Source: Chersky-840 sp035604715
GTDB lineage: Bacteria > Actinomycetota > Acidimicrobiia > Acidimicrobiales > UBA8190
DNA: 64,000 nucleotides
Direction: 5' to 3'
Assembly: GCA_963731665.1 (NCBI GenBank)
Contig: CAVSWP010000013.1
Location: 62,001-126,000 of the forward strand
The translations under genes were made by a program, and so were the position numbers. Under the pieces are notes generated by a model. The model made no database searches. It saw nothing but the letters and a program-made list of their open reading frames with translations, and had not been told where the DNA came from. This document shows positions 17,824-25,801 of this stretch, piece after piece; position 1 is the first letter of the stretch, and each line of letters begins with the position of its first letter.

Positions 17824-18708
17824 ATGAACTCCCGGGGCGCCCTTCGCCTTTCGAAGCACCACGGCGCCGGGAACGACTTCCTGGTGCTGCTCGACCCCGA
17901 CGACCGCCGGCCCCTGTCGGCGGCGGAGGCGCGCCTGTTGTGCGACCGGCACCGGGGGATCGGCGCCGACGGTGTGCTGCGAGCCATGACGGGAAGCGGC
18001 GCGGCGGCGCTCGCGATGGACCTCCGCAATGCCGATGGCGGTGTGGCCGAGATGAGCGGCAACGGGATTCGCTGCTTGGTGCAAGCGGCGGTGGACGCCG
18101 GCATGGTGCGGGCCGGGGTCGTCGCCGTGCAGACGCTCGGCGGGTTGCGCTCGGTGGAGTACGAACCCGGTCCCGAGACGGGCCTGGGCTACGGGCGGGT
18201 GGGCATGGGCCACGCCGTACTGGGCCCCGATCTCGGCCAAGACGTCCCCCCCGGGGCCCGTTGGGGCCAGCGCGTCGACATGGGCAACCCCCACGTCGTG
18301 CTGTTCGGCGCCGTCGTCGAGGACGACGTGGTGCGCAGCGAGGGCAACCGGCTGGAGCGTTCGGTCGCGGGAGGCGCCAACGTGGAATTCGCCTGGCCGG
18401 GCCCGGGAGCGGGGGAGCTCACCCTCCGGGTGTGGGAGCGCGGTGTCGGAGAGACACTGGCGTGTGGCACGGGTGCCTGTGCGGTGGCCGCCGCCGCCCA
18501 CGCCCACCACGACGCCGGCGCCCGGGTGCGGGTCCACAATCCCGGCGGCCCCCTCGACGTCGAGCTCGGTGACGCCGGCATCGTTCTGGCCGGCCCGACG
18601 CAGAAGGTGGGCGACGTCACGGTGGACGAGGCCGTGCTGGAGGCGATGGTCAAGGGGGCCCACGCCGTCTCTGATGCCCTTTCGACCGAGGTGGCGACTC
18701 GACAGTGA
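17824..18708 (+). CDS. dapF: Diaminopimelate epimerase
   Basis: 294-residue cofactor-independent racemase converting LL- to meso-diaminopimelate. The two catalytic cysteines are C84 (SGNGIRCL) and C214 (ACGTGACA); the substrate motif HHGAGNDF is at residues 12-19. ATG 17824 lies four bases after the miaA stop, with GGGAG upstream. Its stop overlaps hflX by GTGA. The miaA-dapF-hflX order is standard in actinobacteria. Confidence 0.95.
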   Translation: MNSRGALRLSKHHGAGNDFLVLLDPDDRRPLSAAEARLLCDRHRGIGADGVLRAMTGSGAAALAMDLRNADGGVAEMSGNGIRCLVQAAVDAGMVRAGVVAVQTLGGLRSVEYEPGPETGLGYGRVGMGHAVLGPDLGQDVPPGARWGQRVDMGNPHVVLFGAVVEDDVVRSEGNRLERSVAGGANVEFAWPGPGAGELTLRVWERGVGETLACGTGACAVAAAAHAHHDAGARVRVHNPGGPLDVELGDAGIVLAGPTQKVGDVTVDEAVLEAMVKGAHAVSDALSTEVATRQ

Positions 18709-19967
18709 CGCTCATCGAGCGCAGGTTCCAGGAGCGCATCGTGCTCGTGGGCGTGGTGTTCCCGTGGACCTCGGCGGACTCGGTCGACGCCGATCTCGAC
18801 GAGCTCGCCCTGCTCGTGAACACCGCCGGCGCGGTGGTGGTGGGGCGCGAGGTCCAGCGCCGTGACCGTCCCGACCCCGCCACGTTCGTGGGACGGGGCA
18901 AGGCCCAGGAGCTCCACGAGCTGTCCGAAGCTCTGGACTCCGACACCGTGGTCTTCGACGACGAGCTCTCACCCGCCCAGCAGCGCAACCTCGAGAAGAT
19001 CCTGGGACGGACCGCCATCGACAGGACGGCGGTGATCCTCGACATCTTCGCCCAGAACGCCCGTTCTCAGGAGGGTAAGGCGCAGGTGGAGCTGGCTCTG
19101 TTGCGCTACCGGCTGCCGCGACTGCGCGGCAAGGGTCTGACGTTGTCCCAACAGGCCGGGGGCATCGGGACGCGGGGACCGGGTGAGACCCAACTCGAGG
19201 TGGACCGCCGCCGCCTGTTGCGCCGCATGACGCGCCTCGAAGCCGACCTCAAGCAGGTGTCGGCGACGCGACGCACCCAGAGGCGCTCGCGCCAGCGATC
19301 GCGCCAACGCGTCGTCAGCCTGGTGGGGTACACCAACGCCGGCAAGTCCACACTGCTCAACCGGCTGACCGATGCCGGGGTACTCGTCGAGAACCGCCTG
19401 TTCTCGACGCTCGACCCTCGCACGCGCCGCCTGGCGCTCCCGGGTGGGGAGACGGTGCTCGTCTCGGACACCGTCGGGTTCGTCCGCAAGCTCCCGCACC
19501 AACTGGTCGAGGCCTTCCGGTCCACCCTGGAGGAGGTCAGGGAGACCGACCTCCTGGTGCACGTGGTGGACGCGTCGGCTCCCGAGCCCGAGATGCAGAT
19601 CGAAGCGGTGCGCACCGTCCTCGACGAGATCGACGCCGGGGCGGTCCCCGAGCTTCTGGTGGTGAACAAGGCCGATCGTGCCCCGCGCCCCGCCGCCCGG
19701 CTGGCGGACGCCCACGAGGGCGCGGTGGTGGTGTCGGCCCTGACCGGGGAGGGTGTCGACGACCTGTTGCGGGCCATGGGGGACCACCTGCGCAGCGCGG
19801 ACCGGGTGGTGGAGCTCGTCGTTCCCTTCGAACGGGGTGACGTCCTGGCCGCCGTGCACCGCGAGGGCGAGGTGGTCGACGAGTCCCACAGTGAGGGAGC
19901 CACCGTGGTCCACGTGGTCCTCGACGACGCCGGCCGGGCCCGGTTCCGGGAATTCGTGGCGTCGTGA
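18705..19967 (+). CDS. hflX: Ribosome-splitting GTPase HflX
   Basis: 420-residue GTPase that binds and splits stalled or hibernating 70S ribosomes. The N-terminal HflX domain contains FVGRGKAQEL, followed by a basic helical linker (RRTQRRSRQRSRQR). The G domain has GYTNAGKS at about 208-215, DTVGF (G3) and NKAD (G4). A C-terminal domain of about 60 residues follows. Start GTG 18705 overlaps the dapF stop, and its own stop overlaps dapC in the same way. Confidence 0.94.
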   Translation: MTLIERRFQERIVLVGVVFPWTSADSVDADLDELALLVNTAGAVVVGREVQRRDRPDPATFVGRGKAQELHELSEALDSDTVVFDDELSPAQQRNLEKILGRTAIDRTAVILDIFAQNARSQEGKAQVELALLRYRLPRLRGKGLTLSQQAGGIGTRGPGETQLEVDRRRLLRRMTRLEADLKQVSATRRTQRRSRQRSRQRVVSLVGYTNAGKSTLLNRLTDAGVLVENRLFSTLDPRTRRLALPGGETVLVSDTVGFVRKLPHQLVEAFRSTLEEVRETDLLVHVVDASAPEPEMQIEAVRTVLDEIDAGAVPELLVVNKADRAPRPAARLADAHEGAVVVSALTGEGVDDLLRAMGDHLRSADRVVELVVPFERGDVLAAVHREGEVVDESHSEGATVVHVVLDDAGRARFREFVAS

Positions 19968-21196
19968 GCTCGGCCGGCGCGGACGTGGGCTTCTCGCCCC
20001 CGCCCTATCCCTATGACCGCCTGGCGGCGGCGGTGCAGACCGCGGCCGCGCATCCCGGAGGAGTCGTGGACCTGTCGGTGGGGACACCGTGTGACGCTCC
20101 TCCCGCCGCCGTGGTCGCCGCGCTGAGCACGTCCGGGACCGAGCGGGGATACCCACCGTCGTTCGGCAGCGCCCGTCTGCTGGAGGCGGCCACGGGGTGG
20201 ATGCGACGACGCTTCGGGGTGTCGCTCGACGTGTCGCAGCTGCGGGCCTGCGTGGGAACCAAGGAGTTCGTGGCCACCTCGGCGTGGTTCCTGCGCCTGC
20301 GCGCCCCCCGTCGGGACACGGTCCTGGCACCGGCGACGGCGTATCCGACCTACGCCATGGGAGCCCGCCTGGCGGGCTGCCGGTTGGTGGAGGTGCCGGC
20401 CGCCGCGGACGGAAGCCTCGAGCTCTCCGCCGTCGACGACGGTGACGCCGAACGGGCGTTGGCCCTGTGGGTCAACAGCCCCTCCAACCCGACCGGGGCC
20501 CTCAGCGACCTGGACGCGGCGGCAGCCTGGGGGAGGGCCCGGGCAGTCCCGGTCCTGTCCGACGAGTGCTACGCCGAGTTCACGTGGCGGGGGGCGCCCA
20601 CGAGCGTGGTGCAGTCCGGGACCCCGGGTGTGCTGGCCGTGCACTCGCTGTCGAAGCGCTCCAACCTGGCGGGCCTGCGCGTCGGCTTCTACGCCGGGGA
20701 CGCCGAGCTGGTCGAATACTTCGGGGAGGTCCGCAAGCACGCCGGGCTCATGGTGCCCGGGCCGGTGCAGGTCGCCGCCGCGCTGGCGTGGGAAGACGAC
20801 GTGCACGTTGCCGAGCAACGCGAACGATATCGCCGCCGCTTGGCTCGCCTGGCCGAGATCCTCCAGGACGCGGGCCTGGCGGCCCGAGTCCCCGACGGTG
20901 GTTTCTACCTGTGGGTGCCCGTGCCCGACTGGGCTCGGGAGTTGGGCGCGGTCGAGGGGCGCCCCGGCGCATGGGTGCTGACGACGGCGCTCGCCGAGGT
21001 CGCCGGGATGCTCGTGAGCCCTGGGGAGTTCTACGGGCGCTCGGCCACCGACTTCGTACGGGTGGCCGCCGTCCAACCCGACGAACGCATCGAGTTGGTG
21101 GCCACGCGCCTGGCGGCGTCGCACCATCCCCATCTCCGCCACGCGACGCCGGGACCGGCTGAGGAGGGTCCCGGGCGCAATGGCGCGGGCCGGTAA
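19964..21196 (+). CDS. dapC: Succinyldiaminopimelate aminotransferase
   Basis: 410-residue fold-type I PLP aminotransferase. The PLP lysine is K231 in HSLSKRSNLAGLR. NSPSNPTG and the SDECYAEF aspartate/tyrosine pair (ring contacts) are present, and FVRVAAVQP carries the substrate arginine near the C-terminus. The specific call as DapC rests on position just before dapD and dapE; alone it could be any aspartate-type aminotransferase. GTG start overlaps the hflX stop (GTGA). Confidence 0.88.
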   Translation: MSSAGADVGFSPPPYPYDRLAAAVQTAAAHPGGVVDLSVGTPCDAPPAAVVAALSTSGTERGYPPSFGSARLLEAATGWMRRRFGVSLDVSQLRACVGTKEFVATSAWFLRLRAPRRDTVLAPATAYPTYAMGARLAGCRLVEVPAAADGSLELSAVDDGDAERALALWVNSPSNPTGALSDLDAAAAWGRARAVPVLSDECYAEFTWRGAPTSVVQSGTPGVLAVHSLSKRSNLAGLRVGFYAGDAELVEYFGEVRKHAGLMVPGPVQVAAALAWEDDVHVAEQRERYRRRLARLAEILQDAGLAARVPDGGFYLWVPVPDWARELGAVEGRPGAWVLTTALAEVAGMLVSPGEFYGRSATDFVRVAAVQPDERIELVATRLAASHHPHLRHATPGPAEEGPGRNGAGR

Positions 21197-21199
21197 CCT
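21194..21199 (+). promoter_or_regulatory. -10 element of a leaderless dapD promoter
   Basis: TAACCT starts with the TAA stop codon of dapC and ends six bases before the dapD ATG at 21206. It gives dapD its own internal promoter in what would otherwise be one operon. Confidence 0.5.
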
Positions 21200-21205
21200 C
21201 GGACG

Positions 21206-22033
21206 ATGGCCGACCTGCCGTCTCAGATCGAAGAGCTGTGGTCGCGCGTGGGCGAGCTCGGCCCCACCGACACCGACGCGCTGGCGGTGGTCACCCAGGC
21301 TCTGGACCTGCTCGACCGCGGAGAGGCCCGGGTGGCAGAGGTGGACGGCTCCACGGGGGACGTCGTGGTCCACCGGTGGCTCAAGACCGCCATCCTGTTG
21401 CTGTTTCGACTGCGGGCCATGGAGACCGGGGAGCTGGGGCCCATGGAGTTCCACGACAAGCTGCCGCTCAAGACCGGGTACGAGGCGGCGGGCGTACGGG
21501 TGGTGCCCGGCGCATCGGCGCGCTGGGGGTCGTTTCTCGACCGCGGCGTCATCCTCATGCCGAGCTACGTCAACATCGGGGCGCGGGTGGGCGCCGACAC
21601 CATGGTCGACACCTGGGCGACGGTGGGCTCGTGCGCGCAGATCGGGGCTCGGGTCCACCTGTCGGGGGGAGTGGGCATCGGCGGTGTGCTCGAGCCTCCC
21701 AACGCCGCGCCCGTCATGGTGGGCGACGACGCCAACATCGGGAGCCGCTGCATGGTGACCCAGGGTGCCCGGGTGGGGGAGGGGTCCGTCCTCGGTGAAG
21801 GCGTGATCCTCAATCCGAGCATTCCCGTCATCGACGCCTCCACCGGCAAGGAGCTCGGACGGGGAGTCGTGCCGCCCTGGAGTGTCGCCATCGGCGCATC
21901 CCGTCGGCGCGAGTTCGCCGGCGGTGAGTTCTTCTTGCCCTGCGTGCTCGTGGTCAAGCAGCTCGAGCCCGGCGAGCGCCACGACAAGGCCCAGCTCGAG
22001 GCGGCCCTGCGCGAACACCAGATCGGCCCTTGA
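21206..22033 (+). CDS. dapD: 2,3,4,5-tetrahydropyridine-2,6-dicarboxylate N-succinyltransferase
   Basis: 275-residue trimeric acyltransferase with a left-handed beta-helix of hexapeptide repeats (about residues 105-215, for example VNIGARVGADTMVDTWATVGSCAQIGA read in steps of six). It succinylates tetrahydrodipicolinate. The N-terminal helical domain and the HDKLPLKTG segment fit the shorter DapD type known from proteobacteria, rather than the longer mycobacterial type. The ATG is fixed by leaderless -10 spacing. Confidence 0.92.
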   Translation: MADLPSQIEELWSRVGELGPTDTDALAVVTQALDLLDRGEARVAEVDGSTGDVVVHRWLKTAILLLFRLRAMETGELGPMEFHDKLPLKTGYEAAGVRVVPGASARWGSFLDRGVILMPSYVNIGARVGADTMVDTWATVGSCAQIGARVHLSGGVGIGGVLEPPNAAPVMVGDDANIGSRCMVTQGARVGEGSVLGEGVILNPSIPVIDASTGKELGRGVVPPWSVAIGASRRREFAGGEFFLPCVLVVKQLEPGERHDKAQLEAALREHQIGP

Positions 22034-22055
22034 GCCCTCGTCGCGTGCGCCCGAC

Positions 22056-23123
22056 GTGACCGACCTGTTGGCCCTGACCGCCGAGCTCGTCGCCATCCCC
22101 TCGGTCAGCCATCACGAATCGGCCCTGGCCGATCGGGTGGAGGCCGAGCTGCGCGCCGTCGACCATCTCGAGGTCCTGCGACTCGGTGACTCGGTGGTGG
22201 CCCGCACCCGGTTGGGCCGTGACCGGCGCGTCGTGCTCGCCGGCCACCTCGACACCGTGCCTCCGTTCGGCGACGCCGGGGGTCGTCTCGAAGGAGACAC
22301 CGTGTGGGGTCTGGGGGCCGTGGACATGAAAGGCGGCCTGGCCGTGCTGCTGGACCTGGCCACGACGCTCTCGGCCCCCGCCCTGGACGTGACCTACGTG
22401 CTGTACGCGTGCGAGGAGGTGGCGCACGAGCACAACGCGCTGGCCCGACTGGCCACGACGCGCCCCGACCTTCTCGCCGCCGACGCCGCCGTGCTCGGCG
22501 AGCCCACCGCCGGCGTGGTCGAGGCGGGCTGTCAGGGGACCATACGGGCGGTGGTGAGCACGGGGGGTCGTCGGGCTCACACGGCCAGGCCGTGGATGGG
22601 GCTCAATGCGGTTCACCGAATGGCCCCGGTCCTGGGCGTGCTGCAGTGCTACGTGCCGCGTGGCGTCGTGATCGACGGCTGTGAGTACACCGAGCAGCTC
22701 CAGGCGGTGGGCATCGACGGCGGCGTCGCCGCCAACGTGGTCCCCGACCGGGCGGCGCTCACAATTAATTACCGCTTCGCTCCCGACGCCGACACCGCCT
22801 CGGCCCAGCGCACGCTCCGGTCCCTGTTCGATTCGGTGCTCGACCCCTCCGCCGGTGACGCGTTCGACATCGTCGACGCCGCCTCGGGGGCCCCACCGGC
22901 GCTGGGCCATCCCGTGCTGGGCGCCCTGGTGGCGGCCAGCGGTGCGCCGGCCCGGGCCAAGCTGGGGTGGACCGACGTCTCCACTTTCGCCGCCATCGGG
23001 GTGCCCGCCACCAATTTCGGCCCCGGGGACCCCCTGCTGGCCCATACGTCGGACGAGCACGTGTCGCGCCCCGAGCTCGAACGGGTGAGAGACGTCCTGG
23101 CCTCCGTACTCTTGACCGGCTGA
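22056..23123 (+). CDS. dapE: Succinyl-diaminopimelate desuccinylase
   Basis: 355-residue M20-family dinuclear zinc hydrolase releasing LL-diaminopimelate from its succinyl form. Metal and catalytic motifs in order: GHLDTVPP, GAVDMKGG, ACEEVAHEHN, LGEPTAG and HTSDEH near the C-terminus. Start GTG 22056 gives VTDLLALTAELVAIPSVS, the normal N-terminus; longer readings overlap dapD without coding character. It converges on lexA with only 23 bases between the stops. Confidence 0.92.
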   Translation: MTDLLALTAELVAIPSVSHHESALADRVEAELRAVDHLEVLRLGDSVVARTRLGRDRRVVLAGHLDTVPPFGDAGGRLEGDTVWGLGAVDMKGGLAVLLDLATTLSAPALDVTYVLYACEEVAHEHNALARLATTRPDLLAADAAVLGEPTAGVVEAGCQGTIRAVVSTGGRRAHTARPWMGLNAVHRMAPVLGVLQCYVPRGVVIDGCEYTEQLQAVGIDGGVAANVVPDRAALTINYRFAPDADTASAQRTLRSLFDSVLDPSAGDAFDIVDAASGAPPALGHPVLGALVAASGAPARAKLGWTDVSTFAAIGVPATNFGPGDPLLAHTSDEHVSRPELERVRDVLASVLLTG

Positions 23124-23126
23124 TTC

Positions 23127-23141
23127 CCGGCCGCAGGCCGG
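23127..23141. terminator. Hairpin between convergent dapE and lexA
   Basis: CCGGCC - GCA - GGCCGG, a six-pair stem with a three-base loop in the 23-base gap between the two stop codons. It could end transcription from both sides; no T-run is present. Confidence 0.35.
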
Positions 23142-23146
23142 CGCGG

Positions 23147-23776
23147 TCAGAGCCGGCGCAAGACGGTGACCACGCGCCCGTAGATGGTCACGTCGTCGGG
23201 TGCGAACTCCATGGGGGACATGGCGTCGTTGGCGGGGGAGAGCACCACCTTCCCCCGGCGCCGCGAGAAGGTCTTGACGGTGCCCTCCTCCCCCGGGATC
23301 CCGGCCACCACCACCTCGCCGTTCTCGGCGTCGGGTTGCTGGCGGACCACCACGTAGTCACCGTCGAAGATCCCCGCCTCGATCATGGAGTCGCCGCGCA
23401 CCCGGAGCATGAACACCGATCCCGAGCCCGTGAAGTCCTCGGGGAGGGGCAGCAGCTCCTCGACGTTCTCGCTGGCGAGGACACCGGTGCCGGCGGCCAC
23501 GTCGCCGAGTAGTGGCACGTGGCGGACGGGGCTCGCCGCCATGGCCGCTCGGGAGGAGGGGTCGAATCGCACCTCCATGGCCCGCGGCTTGGTCGGGTCG
23601 CGACGCAGGTACCCCTCGCGCTGGAGCACCGCCAGGTGCGCATGCACCGTCGACGACGACGTCAGCCCGACGGCCTCGCCGATCTCCCGGACCGAGGGCG
23701 GGTAGCCCTGTTCGCGCAGGCTGTCGCCGATGAACTCCAGGATCTCGAGCCGCTTGCCCGTCAACGCCTCGGCCAT
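23147..23776 (-). CDS. lexA: LexA, SOS repressor
   Basis: 209-residue SOS master repressor. The N-terminal winged helix (about residues 1-66) has the recognition helix around SVREIGEAVGLTSSSTVHAHL. The self-cleavage site is A95-G96 (VAAGTG), with catalytic S130 (RGDSMIEAG) and K168 (GTVKTF); the 38-residue Ser-Lys gap fits the family. ATG at 23776 is preceded by GAGGAGAG on the minus strand. The frame is open far upstream, but that part runs through the promoter and operators and is not coding. Two LexA boxes lie on its own promoter. Confidence 0.96.
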   Translation of the reverse strand: MAEALTGKRLEILEFIGDSLREQGYPPSVREIGEAVGLTSSSTVHAHLAVLQREGYLRRDPTKPRAMEVRFDPSSRAAMAASPVRHVPLLGDVAAGTGVLASENVEELLPLPEDFTGSGSVFMLRVRGDSMIEAGIFDGDYVVVRQQPDAENGEVVVAGIPGEEGTVKTFSRRRGKVVLSPANDAMSPMEFAPDDVTIYGRVVTVLRRL

Positions 23777-23851
23777 GTCGCTCTCCTCGCCCCGGTCCGC
23801 CGCCGGTGGGGGTGGCGCCCTGGCCGCGCCCCTGCGGGGGCTCGACGGAGG

Positions 23852-23909
23852 CGAACACCAGTTCGTGACACGGTAGCCCCGCCGGGGACCGGAATCAAAC
23901 ACCTGTTCG
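23852..23909 (-). promoter_or_regulatory. lexA promoter with two LexA boxes
   Basis: On the minus strand, TTGATT (23893-23898) and TACCGT (23870-23875) are separated by 17 bases, putting the start point near 23863 and a leader of about 88 bases before lexA. One box, CGAACACCAGTTCG (23852-23865), covers the start point. A second, CAAACACCTGTTCG (23896-23909), has one mismatch to CGAAC-N4-GTTCG and overlaps the -35. This is the expected autoregulation. Confidence 0.8.
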
Positions 23910-24008
23910 TAACGGGCTTCCCCGGGAGGGCCCCCGCCGGTGTCACACCCTCCTGCGATCCTCTGGCCATGGACGGCGACGCACCCTTCCGGGCGAACCT
24001 GGGCGGGC

Positions 24009-24061
24009 TTGACACGAACACCTGTTCGTGCTGTGATGAGGGTGTGGCGAACACCTGTTCG
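24009..24061 (+). promoter_or_regulatory. SOS promoter of the LysM gene with two LexA boxes
   Basis: TTGACA (24009-24014) and TGTGAT (24032-24037) have a 17-base spacer, and the LexA box CGAACACCTGTTCG (24015-24028) fills most of it. An identical box lies at 24048-24061, just after the predicted start point near 24044. Both match CGAAC-N4-GTTCG perfectly, so strong LexA repression of the downstream gene is expected. Confidence 0.82.
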
Positions 24062-24087
24062 ACTCGACGGCGCGGGGGGCAGGGCTG

Positions 24088-24582
24088 ATGGCCGTCGCCC
24101 TCTCGCCCATCCCGTCCCGACGCAGGAGCCGCCGCCCGGAGTCGTTGCGTCTGGTGACCCCGGTCCGTCCGGCCCCCGGGGGCGCCGAGCCCTCCCGGCT
24201 TCTTCCCCAGTCCGAGCCCGACCGTCGTTGCCATCAGGCACGTCCCACGCGCGCCGGGTGCGACACCGAAGGGCGGACGACCCACCCCAGCGCAGCGGTG
24301 CGCCGCCGGCGGGTCCTGCTCGGAACGGTGGCGGCGGGCTTGCTCGTCGCCCTCGCCCTCCCGTGGGGCGGGACCCGGGGCCCCCTCGCCACCCCCGGTC
24401 CCGCCCTGGCGGGGGAGGTGATCGCCCACCATGCGCGCTACGACGTCCGTCCGGGGGACACGCTGTGGTCGATCGCAGTCCGGCTCGATCCCAGCGGCGA
24501 CCCCCGACCGGTCGTGGCGCAGCTCGCGGCGCAGATCGGGAGCGGAACCGTCGTCCCCGGGGAGCAGCTGACCCTTCCCTGA
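24088..24582 (+). CDS. SOS-controlled LysM membrane protein, probable division inhibitor
   Basis: 164 residues. A basic, disordered N-terminus of about 70 residues is followed by one membrane helix (VLLGTVAAGLLVALAL, about 77-92) and a C-terminal LysM peptidoglycan-binding domain (YDVRPGDTLWSIAVRL ... VVPGEQLTL). A LysM protein divergent from lexA and under LexA control matches Bacillus YneA and mycobacterial Rv2719c (ChiZ), which delay division during DNA damage. Function here is inferred from that synteny and from the two boxes in its promoter. No hydrolase domain is present. Confidence 0.85.
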   Translation: MAVALSPIPSRRRSRRPESLRLVTPVRPAPGGAEPSRLLPQSEPDRRCHQARPTRAGCDTEGRTTHPSAAVRRRRVLLGTVAAGLLVALALPWGGTRGPLATPGPALAGEVIAHHARYDVRPGDTLWSIAVRLDPSGDPRPVVAQLAAQIGSGTVVPGEQLTLP

Positions 24583-24600
24583 CGTCGTGGAGAGGGGCAC

Positions 24601-24606
24601 TACGGT
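24601..24606 (+). promoter_or_regulatory. -10 element of a leaderless nrdR promoter
   Basis: TACGGT ends eight bases before GTG 24615, with no ribosome binding site between. Confidence 0.45.
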
Positions 24607-24614
24607 TGGGCCCG

Positions 24615-25085
24615 GTGCGGTGCCCGTGGTGTCAAAGCCTGGAGGACAAGGTCGTCGATTCGCGCCTGGCCGAGGACGGCGTGGCCATCCGCCGGCGCCG
24701 CGAATGCCTGTCGTGCAACCGTCGCTTCACCACCTACGAGCGCCTCGAAGAGGCCCCGTTGTGGGTGGTCAAGCGGGCCGGGCAGCGAGAGCCCTTCGAC
24801 CGCTCCAAGGTCGTGTCGGGGGTGAGGGCGGCCACGAAGAACCGACCCGTGACCGAGGAGCGCCTGGAGGAGATCGCCCAGCAGGTCGAGGAAGCGCTGC
24901 GGGGGGAGGGGGCCGAGGTGTCGAGCCAACAGATCGGCGTCGCCGTCCTCGAACGCCTGCGCGACGTCGACGACGTGGCATATCTCCGCTTTGCCTCGGT
25001 ATACAAGGGTTTCGAGGACCTCGGCGACTTCCAACGTGAGGTGGGGTTGCTCACCAAGACGACCGAGCCCAAACGGAGAGCCTGA
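24615..25085 (+). CDS. nrdR: Transcriptional repressor NrdR
   Basis: 156-residue repressor of ribonucleotide reductase genes that senses ATP/dATP. The zinc ribbon cysteines are C3, C6, C31 and C34 (RCPWC ... ECLSC), followed by the ATP-cone domain (WVVKRAGQREPFDRSKV ... VAYLRFASVYKGF). Start GTG 24615 gives the invariant MRCPWC N-terminus. Its usual target, nrdJ or nrdAB, is not in the window. The lexA-nrdR neighbourhood is typical of actinobacteria. Confidence 0.96.
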   Translation: MRCPWCQSLEDKVVDSRLAEDGVAIRRRRECLSCNRRFTTYERLEEAPLWVVKRAGQREPFDRSKVVSGVRAATKNRPVTEERLEEIAQQVEEALRGEGAEVSSQQIGVAVLERLRDVDDVAYLRFASVYKGFEDLGDFQREVGLLTKTTEPKRRA

Positions 25086-25090
25086 CGGCG

Positions 25091-25801
25091 GTGGCGGAGT
25101 TGCTCGACGGCGTCCCCGACAGGGTGCTGGCGGTGTACGCCCACCCCGATGACCCCGACGTCTCGTGCGGGGGAACCCTGGCCCGCTGGGCCCGGGCGGG
25201 CTCCGAGGTCCACGTGCTCATCTGCACCCACGGGGACAAGGGCACGACGGATCCCGACATCGACCCCGACGCGCTCGCCCGACAACGCACCGAGGAGGCC
25301 GGCGAGGCCGCGCAGCTGCTGGGCGTCACCGGCCAGCACTTCCTGGGGTACCCCGACGGCGAGCTCGTCGACGACACCGCTCTGCGCGCCACCCTGGTCG
25401 GCTGGATACGCCGGCTCCGCCCCCTCACCGTCCTCGGCCCCGACCCCACCGCGGTGTTCTTCGGCGAGGACTACTTCAACCATCGGGACCACCGGACGAC
25501 CGGGTTCGCCCTCCTCGACGCCCTATCCCCGGCCGCGGCCCTCCCGCACTACTTCCCAGAGGCGGGCGCCGCCTACCAAGTGCAGACGGCCCTGCTGTCG
25601 GGAACTCTCGAGCCCTCGGTGTGGGTGGACGTCACCGCCACCATCGAGGACAAGGTGGCGGCGGTGTCGTGTCATCGCAGCCAGTTCGCCGATGGGGGAC
25701 AGTGGGCTCGCCGCGCCGTGCGGGAACGCTCCCAGGAAGACGGGCGCCGGGCGGGCGTGGGACACGCCGAGGGATTCCGACGTCTGCGACTCGGTGGGTG
25801 A
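25091..25801 (+). CDS. LmbE/PIG-L-family deacetylase
   Basis: 236-residue zinc-dependent deacetylase-like protein. The metal motif AHPDD is at about residues 17-21 (VYAHPDDPDVSCGG), with a distal histidine in NHRDHRTTG. Family members remove N-acetyl groups from GlcNAc-linked substrates, for example in mycothiol synthesis (MshB) or mycothiol conjugate cleavage (Mca); the substrate here cannot be assigned. It starts at GTG five bases after nrdR and its stop overlaps the dinB ATG (TGATG), so it is probably in one operon with both. Confidence 0.85.
   Translation: MAELLDGVPDRVLAVYAHPDDPDVSCGGTLARWARAGSEVHVLICTHGDKGTTDPDIDPDALARQRTEEAGEAAQLLGVTGQHFLGYPDGELVDDTALRATLVGWIRRLRPLTVLGPDPTAVFFGEDYFNHRDHRTTGFALLDALSPAAALPHYFPEAGAAYQVQTALLSGTLEPSVWVDVTATIEDKVAAVSCHRSQFADGGQWARRAVRERSQEDGRRAGVGHAEGFRRLRLGG

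Noticed and set aside
23777..24241. Upstream extension of the lexA frame
   Set aside because: The extra 155 codons would run through the promoter, both LexA boxes and the divergent LysM promoter; the family N-terminus begins at 23776.
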